From Siderastrea siderea (lineage: Eukaryota > Cnidaria > Anthozoa > Scleractinia > Rhizangiidae), in the NCBI GenBank assembly GCA_964030785.1, contig OZ034970.1:3510411-3574410 (forward strand): a stretch of DNA of 64,000 bases. The letters run 5' to 3'. Below are positions 45,701-57,578 of the stretch, one piece after another. How positions within the stretch are numbered: position 1 is the stretch's first letter; every line of letters starts with the position of its first letter. The notes below the pieces were generated by a model that saw only the letters and a program-made list of their open reading frames with translations, did no database searches and was not told the DNA's origin. The translations under genes and the position numbers were made by a program.

Positions 45701-48700
45701 ATTAATAATTAATTATTGTCAATTATTATAAATAATTAATAAGTAATTAATTATTACTGAGAGTAGTAATTAATTATTAATTATATTAATTATTAACTAT
45801 CAATTACTACTCTTAGTAATTATCAGTTTTGTACTAATGAATGGATGGTCGAACAGATTGTTAATTCAGAAGCCCACAGCGTTTCGTACACTTTATCTCG
45901 TGGAAATGCAGTTGTGGTTGAATACAGTAGAGACCCTACAACTGATATGTTTCAGGTACATTGTATTAAATACTTGACATGCAGCTGTGATCTTTTTCCA
46001 CATACATAATATTGGTACTGACAGCTTTTCCTCTGTACTGGAAATGTGGGAAAATCCAGTCAGCATAACATAGAAAATTTGAGCTTGATGTCTTGCAAAA
46101 GTGATGTAATTTGTATGAAATGAATTTTGACATGAAGTGTTCTGAAAGATCAAGTCACAATATAGAGGGTGCCCTGTACATATATTGGGATACGGGATGT
46201 GGCATATTATATGGCTGGGAGCTGGGATATAGGTGGAAAATAAGACAGGGTTTAAAAGATTTTAATGCTAAAGTACAGTGTATTGGGACCCCTCCTTGAA
46301 GAAGCAGTAAGACTGGATTGCAAATGAAAATTGGTTTTAGTGGTGGGACCAAAAAACAGTCACATTTGGGACCCTCAGAATAAGCCAGATTGATAAGGAC
46401 AAATGCCTGAACTCTGACTACAAAGTCTGTCCAGTAGTATACATGTACCTTGGTATAACACACGTATATGTAGAACATCTCATTTAATTGCAATACATGT
46501 AGCTTTCCAGTCTATACTATTCACAGAATGATTTTGAATTGTTTCCCTGTTCCTTTTTGCCTATAGATTGGCCGTTCAGCAGATTCTAAAATCGACTTTG
46601 TGGTGATGGACACTGTTCCTGGTAATAAACGTTCTGAAGTCAACCAGGATACGCAAAAGAGTACTATATCCAGATATTCTTGTCGAATTGTGGTCGATAG
46701 GGACCCACCACACACAGCCAGGGTGTTTGCTGCTGGGTTTGACAAATCTAGTAACATATTTTTAGGAGTAAGTGTACCTAATAATGTTTTAAGATTTTCT
46801 TTCTGGTATTTTAATTCATTGTCTCTTGGGGCCCATTTCTCTTACTCCTGGTAACTTGCCGGGCCTCAAAACTATTTTACATGTGCAATATTCGTTATCA
46901 GAGACTCATGCCCAATTTACAATAACAATATTTGAAAAATAACTGCAGCACAGATGCATAGCGAGCTCAAAGAACCCATGCAGGTTGGTATTCTCTTTGC
47001 TATCACCTGGTTAGCAGTCCTCAGGCCTCTTCGTTGCCATGATGTCAGTTTGTTCTTGAATGGATTCCATGCATTTTGGATTCCGTCCAAAAATTTGGAG
47101 TACGTGTTGCCTCTAAGGTGTCCCTCTTTTACTGATGGAAAATTACCTTACCATTTAATCTGTTTTCTCAGACCAAGGAATTCAGCTGAAGAAAAGTGGT
47201 GAGAAATTCAATAGGGGGTAGTGGGGACTCTGGAAACTGCATTGGATAAATCCATTTCATCTATTCTCCGACCATTATTCACCCTTTCAGCTTAACCAGC
47301 ACCCTGATCTTATCCGTTAAATACCTTAACTTTTGCCCTCAGTCAGGTTAAAACGTAAGTATATTTCTTGACAGGAAAAAGCTCCAAAATGGCAAAATGA
47401 AGAAAATATGATGGATGGCTTGACGACAAATGGAGTTCTCCTTATGAATCCAAAGGGCGGGCCATCATGTCAGCCGACTATATGGCGTGAAATATCTGTA
47501 TGTGGAAATGTTTATGGATTGCGGAAAACAAGATCAACAACTGAAAAAGGAAAAACTGTAAGTTCTGACTCGCTTTGATGAGCTGAAAATAAGAGTCAGC
47601 CATCTGGAACTTTTCGACCAAATCATCTCTGTAACCTCCATTTTTACTGTGCAAATCCAAATTAGAGACAGTGAACACTACAAAAATTAATATTTATTAA
47701 CATTTGAAAAGGTAGAAGACAAATAATTTGCAAGTCTGGCTGTTTATATACTTCCTGTATGTACTTTTGCTGCCATCTGAGCTCTCATTCTATGGGTAGC
47801 TACAAATTGGCATCTTAAAGTCAATTTAATGAAAGTGTTTCTGATTAACAATTTGTTTATTTGCACAGTAAACCATGCTAGGCTTGGTGTTCACATACAA
47901 AAATCACTTACTAGCTTTTGTGTTAAAAGTTTTGTTACTGTCAATCTTTGTCCAAAGGACAAGTATTTTAGATATTTCAAATCCAGTCTCCAGAGAATAT
48001 GCATTAGATTGAAGGAATAGTCAAAAATAACAAACAAGAATGCTCATACTAGACAAGTTAGATTGTATAGATACTCAATTTACCAAACAACAGTAAAGAC
48101 TGCATTGTAGTCTAGTGTCACCTGGATGCTTACACTGTAGAGAGACTGGATACTCCTGGATCAATCCAAAAAACTACAGTGCATGCTACAGCTTTCATTT
48201 TTTCAATTTGTTTTACTCAGGTTGAGGGAGAATCAAACATCCTACTTGACGGATCATTAATTGATCTTTGTGGAGCTGTTCTACTCTGGCGTTCAGCTGA
48301 AGGCTTAAAAGAAATGGCAGTATGTGTTTTCTTATTTTGATGCAGTTCAATGTTCAAATGGTGGAACTTAAAAAATCTTTTTAAGATACATTAAGTATAT
48401 TATTAAGGTATATGCAAGCTATGAACCGCAAAACCTAACCAAAGGTTGTGTTTGTTATTGTAGTTGATGGTATCATCATTAATAACACAGAAATTAAAAC
48501 AAAGTTAATTGAAATCCACCTATCAGAATGCATCGTTATGGTAACAGTTTGAACCCACTGAACTAAACTTGTTTGTTTTTGAGACTCTCTCTTCAATGAC
48601 TGGCATCAGTGAAAAACAATTGTTGGTTGCATCTTGAATTTCAGAGTTTGCTTGATGTTGAAAGGTGCAGTAACTGTCATGAGTGAGCAAACCATCAAGC

Positions 48701-51700
48701 AAACTTAACAGAAGGCTGGGTGTAACCTTGTTGGAACTACATGTAGCTTGCTATTCATGCAGGGATTAAGGGGGGCATTAGTGATACTCCTTGTCACTTC
48801 ATGCTTCATGTGCAGAAACCAGACTTAAGCACCATCTTTGTGGACCTGTTGGTCAAGTGTGCTCTGGGCAGTGGACAAAAATTGGATTTAGTCACATGTT
48901 AACGGTGGGGATGTGATGCAAGGTTTAAATTTGCCCAGTGTAGTGGTGAAGCAAAGATGAAATTGGCCAAATTTACCCCACTTTTCGTGCTTACTGTACA
49001 CTGTGTTAATTACTACACTACTTACTCAGTCACTGTGGTAATTAGAATTACACAACAACTAACAAAATAATGTTTAAAACTGTGAATGGTTTGAACCCAG
49101 AAGTCATATCATAAGTCAGTAAAGTATGATCGTCCGGGTCAGTGTAGTCCTGAGAAGGACTGTTTGTGGTGACATTGACTGACGTTTCAACAACCTGAGT
49201 GGAAGTCATCATCAGAGTCAAGTGAACTGTGAATCGTCAGTAGATGTTATAAGTCTCTGGTCGTTGTCCTGATTGGTCGTTGATCTCGTGATGTTATTGG
49301 TCGTCTAACAAATGTTTGCATTTTAAAGCTTTAGGGGGGCCCTAAGGCCCCGTTTACATGAGTTATTTCATCCCGGGATGAGTTTCACCTAGGATGACCT
49401 TCATCTCATCCTGGGATGACTTTCCTCTCAGTGTCTGGTCATTTACCTGTAAGTGTTTACATGATGTGGAGCTAAAATTTGTGCATCCTGGGATGATTTC
49501 ATCCCAGTCTTCAGCACAGGGATGAAATCATCCCAGGGCAAACCCATTTTTGCTCCAAATCATGTAAACACTCACGGGTAAATGACCAGACACCAAGATG
49601 AAAGTCATCCCGGGGTGAAATGACACCCCATCTCCGGATGCAATAACTCATGTGAAAGGGGCATAAAGAGCTCCGTGGCACACCTGGGGCACATACACCA
49701 GTTGCCCCTAGGTGTAGATTAATCTGCCACTTATGAGTCCTTCTATTTTCTATCCTTTTGATGTACAGACCACAGAGACAATTGACAAAATGAGGGAGGT
49801 CCTTAATGCTTCTCGGCCACAATGTCCTGTTGGTCTGACGACACTGAGGTTTCCTAGCCAATCAGAAGTAAGATCAGTGATTAAAAGACTTTTAGTATTG
49901 TATGTTGTATTGATTTTTATCTCTTAATCCTTGAAGTCCCAACATCATCATACAAATTCTCCTTCCTGGTCTCCATAGATTTTATTGATTACTAATTGGG
50001 AGAACTTTTTCAAACATCAAGACAAGTCATCTTTGGTGATCATTTTCTAAATTCTCATGACCTGTATGTGTTGGAATAGACTGATGTGATGAGGAGAAAT
50101 TTGATGCTGATCACTCTTGGGGTTTAAAGGGTTAAGCCTAATGTGCGCAAGATTTTATATCCTGGAAAAAACGTTATTTGTTGTCACATTGCCTCACTTT
50201 CTGTAGCCTTGTAATGGCTGAATTGCACAAACTGTGAGGCCAAAGTGATAGCTAAATACCTTTGGATCCTTCATGCAGTGGCCAAGGCTTGATTCAGTTG
50301 TGCTGTAACTATGGAATAGCCTGTCAAAAGAATAGGGGCAAGTGACAATTTGGCCTTCAAGTCCAAAGGCAACTGAGCTCTATTTTGGCATCCAAACAAG
50401 AACATTGTAGCCAGGGAGCTAGTGTTTGTTTGATGTCTTTTTTTTTTTTTCGTTCAAACAGAAAAAATAACAGTGAAAGATATCATTTATTCTTTGCTTC
50501 AGCTCCTTCAGTTTCCAAAGAAAAGTAATGAGATAATTGGCATGTAGGCAACATGTGATAAAAATAAGGCCTTCAGGCAAAAAAATTAAAACAGAACTTC
50601 ATTTCGTACATGCATGAGTAACCAGTCTGTATGCAAAAATTAAGGCTGATTTTGGGCAGCTTGAGTTCGTAGACCAGGTTGTCACTTGCTTGACCAAGTC
50701 TCTCAAGTGTTCTTTTATAATTATTTTATTTCCCTCTGGATGCAGTGTGCAGCAATGCTTTTTAAAAACCTTTCTTGTTTTCCTTTCATCCTTGCAGCAG
50801 ATTGAATTTTGAAGTTTTGGAAGTTGGGTTAACTGCTCTTTTTTTTTTCTGCAGCAGCAGCCTTCCAGTAGTGTTACCAATAATCAGCCATATGTTTATC
50901 TCAAATGTGGTCATGTACATGGCCTGCATTCATGGAATTCACCAGACAGAAATACCTCTGATAAAAGAACCTGTCCCGTTTGTTTACAGGTAGGCCTTCA
51001 GTGTAACGAAAGTTTTGAGAACTGAACCTAAAACAATTGAGATTTCCCCTGCTTACCCAAAAATCTTTGAGAATTTTAATGCAAACTACCACTTGTGCAC
51101 AATGCAAAGATCCTTGATAATAAGCTCTGACCGACATCAACTGGCAAAGAAAGTAGCAATTTTAACAAGTGTCATTTTCCAACTCGGAAACCCTCACCTG
51201 TGTTCCCAGTCGCGACTTGCATTCATGCGATGCAGTTGTTTGACATCTTCATCACTGCCTCTTTGACCACCTGGGCGGGGTGGGGATAGGGAGTGCAAAA
51301 GTAAATGCTGAAGGGAATCTTTGTTGCCTGGAGAGGCAACCCCCAAATATGGACCTGTCCTCATGTCTGGCAATTCACTGGTGCATTGTGATTTTAAATA
51401 ATTTAAATTGCATTTTTAAAACAGAATCTTTATGTTGTTCGCTTTACAAAATAAATGATCAGAGGTAAGCTTGATGATGCTTTTATGGTATTTCTGAGAT
51501 AATTTTTTGATTTTTTGTCATTTACAGGCAGGTAGCTATGTTCGACTGAGCCTGGGAAGGGAGCCAGCTTTCTATAAAGGAGAACCTGCAGCTACTCACG
51601 CCTTTGTTCCTTGTGGTCATGTTTGTTCAGAAGAAACTGTACAGTAAGAATATCACTGATATGCTGTGTCTTCAATCAAGCAAATGCATGCTGTGTTAAA

Positions 51701-52127
51701 ATTGTCGAGTGTTTGTTTAGTTCTCCACTCTTTGTTTTTTAGTTTGTTTGTTTGTTTGTTTGTCTTTTAACTAAAAGGTAAAGTTCTAATTCCTGGAAGG
51801 CATGTTAACCCTTTAAGTCCCAATAGTGACAAGCATCTAATTTCTCCTCACAATATCACTACTTGATCAAACATATCGATAATGAGAATAGAGGGAGTGA
51901 TCATTAAAAGTAACACTTCTTGATGTTAAATCAAATTCTCCCAAATAGTAACATAAGAAATATATGGAGAACACTGAGGAGAACACAGATGTTGATGTTG
52001 CAGGTTCTGGCAACAAGTGCCCATTCCACATGGGTGTGATGCTTTCCAGGCCATTTGTCCATTCTGTGCTGTTCCACTGGAAGGCGAAGATGGCTTTGTC
52101 AAACTCATATTCTCCACTGATGAATAA
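42720..52127 (+). CDS. PELI: Pellino E3 ubiquitin-protein ligase
   Basis: Ten exons in phase: 42720-42778 (exon begins 42663), 42885-43017, 45857-45955, 46567-46767, 47375-47557, 48221-48319, 49769-49867, 50855-50989, 51528-51643 and 52004-52127 (TAA), giving 415 residues (human PELI1 418). The N-terminal half is the FHA-type phosphothreonine-binding domain with Pellino insertions: ALVVLGYNGSLPDGE, AVVVEYSRDPTTDMFQIGRS, IDFVVMDTVPG, STISRYSCRIVVDRDPPHTA, VFAAGFDKSSNIFLGEKAPK, MDGLTTNGVLLMNPKGG, IWREISVCGNVYGLR. The C-terminal half is the RING-like zinc domain: RPQCPVGLTTL, YLKCGHVHGLHSW, RTCPVC, HAFVPCGHVCSEETV, AICPFCAVPL, with the metal-binding Cys/His all present. Pellinos ubiquitinate IRAK kinases in Toll/IL-1 signalling. 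ATG at 42720 gives the length expected of the family; the frame is open for 19 codons further up to the acceptor, so a longer N-terminus cannot be excluded. Confidence 0.96.
43928..45671. mobile_element. 1.74-kb long-TIR element with 8-bp duplication GGTGAGAG
   Basis: GGTGAGAG is found exactly at both borders (43920-43927 and 45672-45679). The arms of about 245 bp mirror each other: catgagctataggaaacatg on the left, catgtttcctatagctcat on the right, and the segment with gatgcttaaccgtccgccat inside both. The interior contains a plausible coding exon (44565-44808) and a twofold ataacaagttgcacgacgac repeat (about 44229-44270) mirrored by gtcgtgcaac at 44291-44300. The 8-bp duplication suggests hAT-type mobilisation. 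It sits in a Pellino intron. Confidence 0.7.
44565..44808 (+). CDS. Possible exon inside the long-TIR element, unknown product
   Basis: An open frame of about 80 codons runs into a good donor (ccaggtaaga at about 44807). The protein reads well as structured sequence (ANKHFIFMLRSRNINISRD, NNFGSLLRAAFPGMTVAKKR). The order helix, FGSLLRAAFP, basic stretch is loosely like RFX-type winged-helix DNA-binding segments; this is a weak resemblance. No start codon fits (a GTG and upstream in-frame sense codons only), so it would be an internal exon or a captured gene fragment. Confidence 0.25.
45700..45830. repeat. AT-rich palindromic low-complexity block
   Basis: About 130 bp of attaatt and aattatt permutations with local mirror symmetry; actgagagtagtaattaa pairs with ttactactcttagt. 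It begins about 20 bases after the duplication at 45672-45679. Confidence 0.7.
48735..48870 (+). repeat. SINE tail fragment in Pellino intron
   Basis: Contains gggggcattagtgatactcc and ttgtcacttcatgctt followed by gcagaaaccagactt, the same order as the SINE tail at 9950-10200. Confidence 0.4.
49181..49215 (-). ncRNA. Hammerhead-like motif of a Penelope-type repeat
   Basis: On the minus strand: CUGAUGA (canonical), a loose 20-base stem-loop with CC/GG and AC/GU pairs, then GAAACGUC. The neighbouring gtagtcctgagaaggactgt is the same sequence as the arm of the palindrome at 30494-30651. Confidence 0.45.
49346..49662. mobile_element. Foldback MITE rich in catcccgggatg palindromes
   Basis: Left ggccccgtttacatgagtta mirrors right taactcatgtgaaaggggc. 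Inside, gtctggtcatttacc pairs with gggtaaatgaccagac, and tgggatgatttcatccca is itself palindromic. The entire 317 bp can fold into one hairpin. It ends 107 bases before the Pellino exon at 49769. Confidence 0.65.
49924..50135 (-). mobile_element. TTAACCCTTTAA MITE family, copy 4 (reverse orientation)
   Basis: Same family read on the minus strand: it ends ggggtttaaagggttaa and contains tcactcttgg near that end and catagattttattgatt within. It is diverged. Confidence 0.5.
51805..52003 (+). mobile_element. TTAACCCTTTAA MITE family, copy 5, truncated at the last Pellino splice acceptor
   Basis: Starts ttaaccctttaagtcccaat and runs in register with copies 1 and 2 through atatggagaacactgaggag. It then reads gaacacagatgttgatgttg and cag, which lines up with gaatatgcatattgatattg and ggg in copy 1. 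The terminal inverted repeat is missing: exon 10 begins where it should be. The acceptor AG therefore falls within sequence alignable to the MITE. Confidence 0.55.
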
Positions 52128-52329
52128 TGCTGTAAATAAGAAATAGTGTACAATTTTACTGAAAATATTTTACATTATTTGAACTGTAAAAAAAAATTAC
52201 CCCAAACTAATTAATTTATTGTGTGAAATGAGCTGTAGGTAAATTACCATGATCATTTTCATCCAAGCGTGACGTGTCCACACTCTCGCTATCACAAACC
52301 TCTGCTATCTTGAGCAATTTGTCGGTTTC

Positions 52330-52539
52330 ATTACCCTTTAAGCCCTAACAGTGACGAAAATGAAATTTCTCCTTACATGATCACGGTTATTCAAACATTC
52401 AAGTGATGAGAATAAAGGAAACAATCAGCAAGGATGAGCTGTCTTGATTTTGAGACAAATTCTCCTTACTAGTTCCATTCAAATGTATAGAGAACAGTAA
52501 GAAGAATACGAAGTTTCACATCAGGGCTTAAAGGTTTAA
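52330..52539 (+). mobile_element. TTAACCCTTTAA MITE family, copy 6
   Basis: Starts ttaccctttaagccctaaca and ends tcagggcttaaaggtttaa. Its closest resemblance is to copy 3 (both have the agccctaacagtgacg start). Confidence 0.55.
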
Positions 52540-54370
52540 GAGTTCCATGTTGCTGGGTTCTGCGGTGTTGCAAATTTCTTCTTATTTCTTCCACTTCCTC
52601 CACCTTGGAAATCCTCCTCCTCCCCCCACCCCGCCCCATTTCGTTCCACCAGCCTCCCCCCATTTTTCCCAGGTTACTGCCTACCTGTCCCCCTGCATAA
52701 ATATTTAAAGGCGAAAGTAAAAAGAGAGGGTGGGGAGCTGCCGCAAGGGTGGGTGGGGGAGGGTTGGAACCAAGGATGAAGGGCACGGAACGTGGGAAGT
52801 TAAGGGCCGCAGCCTTATTGCTTTGTGTAGCAACAGTCCATGTTATTCTGGTGGGGTTAGCATATTCTAAAAAATCGGTCTCAGCCATGCAGTATATAAT
52901 TATTGTTATTTAAGAACTAGAAAACATTGTCCATGCTTCCATCAGGTTTTATAATAATATAAATGAGATGCACTTGGATTGGCTAAAAAACATGTTTTGT
53001 TCAAAGTGTAACGTGTCTTTTTATCAAATCTCTGAGACTGAAAATTGCTTTTCATATTTGTAGGTCCAAAAAAAAAAAATAGTTCCGTCCCGGACTGACT
53101 CGTGCTTGCTTCCTCGGCTTTATCGAAACAGCGATTTAAGAAAGTGGAAACATTGTCTCCTTTTTATCGTTTTAAGGATCACGGCATTGGGCTTTCAGAA
53201 TGCTCATTTTTAGTACTTAACATGTTTACTTTGTAACAAAGGTTTATCTGATCTTTTGCTCAAGCGTTTCCATGGAAACCATTGTTGTACTGCTCATGGC
53301 AGATTATGATGAAATTTTAGCATTGTCATGTTGCAACTGGTCAGCAGCCAAAGATGCTGTGTTTTTGAGTAAGTGTAGAGCTCTTTATTTGGTTTTAAAA
53401 AAGTCGTGAGAACTAATCACAACGCAATCACAGTTATTTTCTACCAATGGGAAGTTAAACCAGTCGTGAGTTAGCTTTCGAACGTGTTTCGCTTTTTGTG
53501 CGCTTTATAGATTATGCTTTCCCGCGCTTGGAAACACGTACATCTTTTCCCGCGCTTAGCAGCGCTTTACTGCTTTTTTCGAGGTCATCTCTATGATAAC
53601 CATGATTTGGGTTGTACGATCATCAATTTAAGTCCGCCCTAACTTTGCTTAATATTACCAAATAAAGCTTTGAAAAAAATTTAGCAAAAGGTTTTGCTCT
53701 TTATTCCTAGTGACTAATTTGTACCTATTGTGGTTCAGTTGGTAATATCATTCATTCAACTGGTCTGGGAAAGCCAGGGGTTTTGGTATACAGCATTTTT
53801 ACACAAATGTTGGCATTTAGTATACTACCTTTTATTGGACAAATCTCAAAGTTTTGGCACACAATATACTAAGTTCTCTTCTTTGAAGAAAACTTTTTGG
53901 TCTGTCTGATAATTTTATCACCCTCGGCCAGCCCCCTCTTGAGATTCTATTCGCCAATGAAAAAAGGGATCGAATAAAAATCATCACGGAAATTACAAAG
54001 CCATGGTCTGTCGCTTGAAAAACATATCAGAATTGAGAGTCTTAGCACGAAAAGACACCAAAGTACAAGTTTTCAAAATGGTGCATCGTCTCTACTTTGA
54101 AAGTTACTTTTCTAAACTAAACTTCTAAACTCAGTAAATGTATGATTTTCAGAGACCATATAACAGTTTTCATTCAACCGGTTAGTTCCACACTTGGCAG
54201 GGTTTATATTTGTCTAAAGCTTATTTGTTTATTGATAGGAATACCTCAGTTCGATTTTCCATACAAACTCTTATATTACGGGACCTTTCATCGTCAAGTG
54301 GATCAGAGCTCTAAGGAACGATATCACTGGCTCGGCTTAAAATTTTAAATAAAAATGAGCGAAAAGACGC

Positions 54371-54399
54371 AACGTTTCGATGTCGCCATGACATCATTT
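54371..54399 (-). ncRNA. Degenerate hammerhead-like motif
   Basis: On the minus strand: AUGAUG, GUC-AUGGC-GAC stem, then AUCGAAACGUU. The GAAACGU half is intact, but the CUGANGA half is damaged. It is probably a dead relic of a Penelope-type repeat. Confidence 0.3.
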
Positions 54400-55436
54400 T
54401 CAAGTGAGAAAATAAAATTTAAATGAGTTAATATATACAAGGTGAGGTGATAAAAAAGGTAAACAATAAGTACGATATTTGGCGTTGTTTTTTCGCTCAT
54501 TTTTATTGTTAAATGCTTAACGAAATTTAATCTGATTCGGCTTAAAAATATGTAAGATAATTACTGTTGTTTTCATCTAAGCGTGACCACGTGACAAAGC
54601 GGACCTGATCTATTTGGGTGTCAAACGTTACATGTTTTGTCATCAAACATTGAAGTTTGACAAGCCGTTGATCGACCTCAAAGTAAGTTGTTGGTCGCGA
54701 AGTGTGAGTCAAATTGTGCTTAACCGTTGTTCAGTAATATGCCTGTATTAAACCAACTCGTCGACGGTCTATATGGTGCAAACGTTTGGCGAAGGCCAAT
54801 TCAGACTTCAAATGTTTGATGACAGGCCTAGGTTGCTGGAAAAACAACTTCCGGAGTTGTGTTTCTCTTTCTTTTTCATTTTTTTATAGTCCAAAGTTCG
54901 CATATTCGGAAAATGTACCAACCAATCAGAATTCATGAAAATTTTCGGGGAAACCAGCTAAATAAGGCCACACATGAACGTAGCTTGATTCTAGGAAAAT
55001 ACCCTCGAAATCTGATTGGAGGGTCTTCTCCGCGTCAGTAGGCTAATAAAAGAGGTCACACTCTTTTTGTCACAGGCTAAATAAACTTATAACTTTTGCA
55101 GCTTTGTTCTACTCATTGGAGAAGCATTTTCGCTTTGTCACGTTATCGGCAGAACACTTGGACATTTTGCAACTCTCTATTAAAGTAAGTGTATTTTACT
55201 ATGGACTAGTAAAGAAGATAGTGTGCGTTCGGTACTACCGAAATGTAGAAAAGAAAGTATACGTGGCACTGTTGTCGCGATCGCAAATGCGTGCTTCAGG
55301 TATGGACGAAGGTTGGTGATTTGTGTTCGCTTTGAATCGAGGCTTTGATAGGGAAGTTAGGCCCGGTTTAAACGTCAATGTGCCGAACCTAATGCAAATT
55401 AGCAAGAACAATAACTTTTGCTCATTTGTATTAGGT

Positions 55437-55868
55437 CCCGGGGGGGGGGGGGGCTACTCAATAAAGTTGCACGCTCCGCCCGGAGGTTCTATCCCTTACC
55501 CTTTAATATACTATTTTTTTTTACCAAAATGGCACCCCTTTCGTATACCTAGAGCAAAATTGCACCCCTTTCTTATACCTCAAGGATAAGCCAAAACAAT
55601 AGAATTTCCTATAATCGCCACATTTTCCCCGGGATTTCAGTCGTTCTGATTCAGCTGCGTAGTCATTTCTGCCAAAATGAGACACCCTTTGATATACATC
55701 GCTTTAGCCGCCAATTCTCTCACTTTGCAGCTGATTTTTTGACCCTTTCGTCTACTAAAATTGCAATTTTCCCTACCCTTTAATATGCTGCGAGCTTAAA
55801 AATGGCACCCCTTTCGGGCGGAGCCTCTCCGTAAAGCCCACTATAGGGAGTACCCCCACCCCCCCGGG
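55437..55868. mobile_element. Complete CCCGG-terminal MITE with 8-bp duplication TATTAGGT
   Basis: A 432-bp element starting CCCGGGGGG and ending CCCCCCGGG. TATTAGGT is present exactly at 55429-55436 and 55869-55876. The interior has several tandem-like blocks of aaaatggcacccctttcgta and gagcaaaattgcacccctt. Opposite in orientation to 6202-6577. Confidence 0.8.
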
Positions 55869-57239
55869 TATTAGGTTCGGTACATGTAAAGTTCAACGTT
55901 TGAACTAGGCCTTAGATGCATGGTGCAATGTATGAGCCGAAGCTTAAGAAAATATGATGGACAGACGCGTCTGTTTTTAATTGAGTTTCGAGTTCATTTT
56001 TGTCGAACCTCTCCTTTACTGAGATGGGAGCAAGGACAAGTGTTCTTGAGAATTTTTCAGAATTTGCTCCTAATCAATAATTAACAATCTTTGCCTATCA
56101 GACTACAAGTCAAATAGAGAAATGAACTGTTCTTTCATGTACCAATATCTTTACAGAAAGAATAATATTGCTAGAAAATATGCACGGAGATTTGTCGTCT
56201 GTCTGTCTTATCTGTTCCCAGAAACGAGTAGCTGTCTGAAAGAAAAGCTTCTATCAGGAAATGTTGAACTTTAATTCGAGGAAAGCGTGATGACGTCCGG
56301 TCAAATATCCGTGCATGTGTTTGTGTCAAGAAAGGTCGTTGTATTTATTATCCCTAAAATGGAATACTTCGGTTGAAAATCGCCCGCGGAGGATGTTGAC
56401 ATTTAACCGTTTTCTAGTGCCGCTTGTTCGAGACCTGCATTGACAACTGTATTGATGTACTTTTCTGTTACAAGAGAAAGAAGCTCAAACTGATGGATAT
56501 TTATTAGGAAATATAGTCGTAAACAATGTATGTCGCAGAGAGCCTGGCCTGAGGCGTATTGCTATTTATGAACTAGTGTGCACGCCAAAGCATTTTATAA
56601 ATTAGAAAATGAAAGTCCGTAAACTATGCCCTAAAACACCCCAAGGCGCATCGACAGTGACGCGTTCTAACCTCTCTAAATTGGAATGCTACTAAAATTG
56701 TTTTTGGTTACACACCTGAACAATTCTGAAAAGACCCAATCTATTTTCCTAAGGTCTGCCGAAAAGGAAAACAACATTGGCGGATATTAATTTTTAGAAG
56801 TGTAATTATTTCAAATAGACAGAGGCCCCTAGGGCACGGTTTCGGAGGACTTCCGATCGGCCCGGTATACTATTCTTGGAATTCAGGTCAGGTGCCGGAT
56901 TTTAAGGAGTTTCGGTCAAATCGTCTGATACACGGTATCGAAAAATGAACACACAATCAGTTACTTTATTGTCTTTGTCAAACTACATTCTTACATGCGA
57001 TAATTAAACACGGTGTAGGTGCAATTGGTAAAAAGGTTAACGGTTATTAACAAGAAAAAGCAATAAATAAAATTATAATTGATGAACGTTGAATTAATTG
57101 GTTCAAGCTGACCAGCCAGCAAGATTCTACAGTTTAGTTTTGGATAAGAAACAGAAAGCCGTCGTTTCAATCCAAGCGTGAATGAATTTTATTCAGTATG
57201 GAAATGCTTTAAATTTACCTGTCCAATAATGTGCTAGCT

Positions 57240-57420
57240 TTTGTTACGCCTCGCGGGAGGGGGCGGGGGGGGGGGGGGTTGGTACTCCCTTATATGACCT
57301 TAATGGGGAGGAGAAGCCCGATAGGGGATGGTTTTCAGAAGGTTTTGTCTTAAACGGGGCATTGATTTCATCACTTTTTGTCTTAAACGGGGTAAGGGTA
57401 TACACTGCAAACAGCTCAAA
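57240..57420. mobile_element. Fragment of a related G-run repeat family
   Basis: A long G run followed by ttggtactcccttatatgac and two blocks of ttttgtcttaaacgggg resembles one end of the CCCGG family but differs inside. The ends are not defined. Confidence 0.45.
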
Positions 57421-57578
57421 CACTCTGTAAAGCTGTAAACAGATTTCTAGTTGTCAATGTATTGAATAGGAAACAGGAGTTTATTCTTACTCCTTTCCAG
57501 TCTAAAGCAGGGTATTATTTCAGGTTAAATGTGTGATCAGGCATTGTAAATTTCTGTCTATCCTCCAGGTTTCTCAAA

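Larger units (their letters stand above)
52128..57568. other. 5.4-kb intergenic region, Pellino to unknown gene
   Basis: No gene recognised. It holds the Pellino 3'UTR, a TTAACCCTTTAA copy (52330-52539), a second patch of the ttttcccgcgctt minisatellite (53518-53575), a degenerate hammerhead (54371-54399), a complete CCCGG MITE (55437-55868) and a related G-run fragment (57240-57420). Segment 55102-55184 has a clean acceptor (ttttgcag) and donor (gtaagt) around an open frame and could be a 5' exon of the gene at 57579; that is a guess. Confidence 0.4.
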
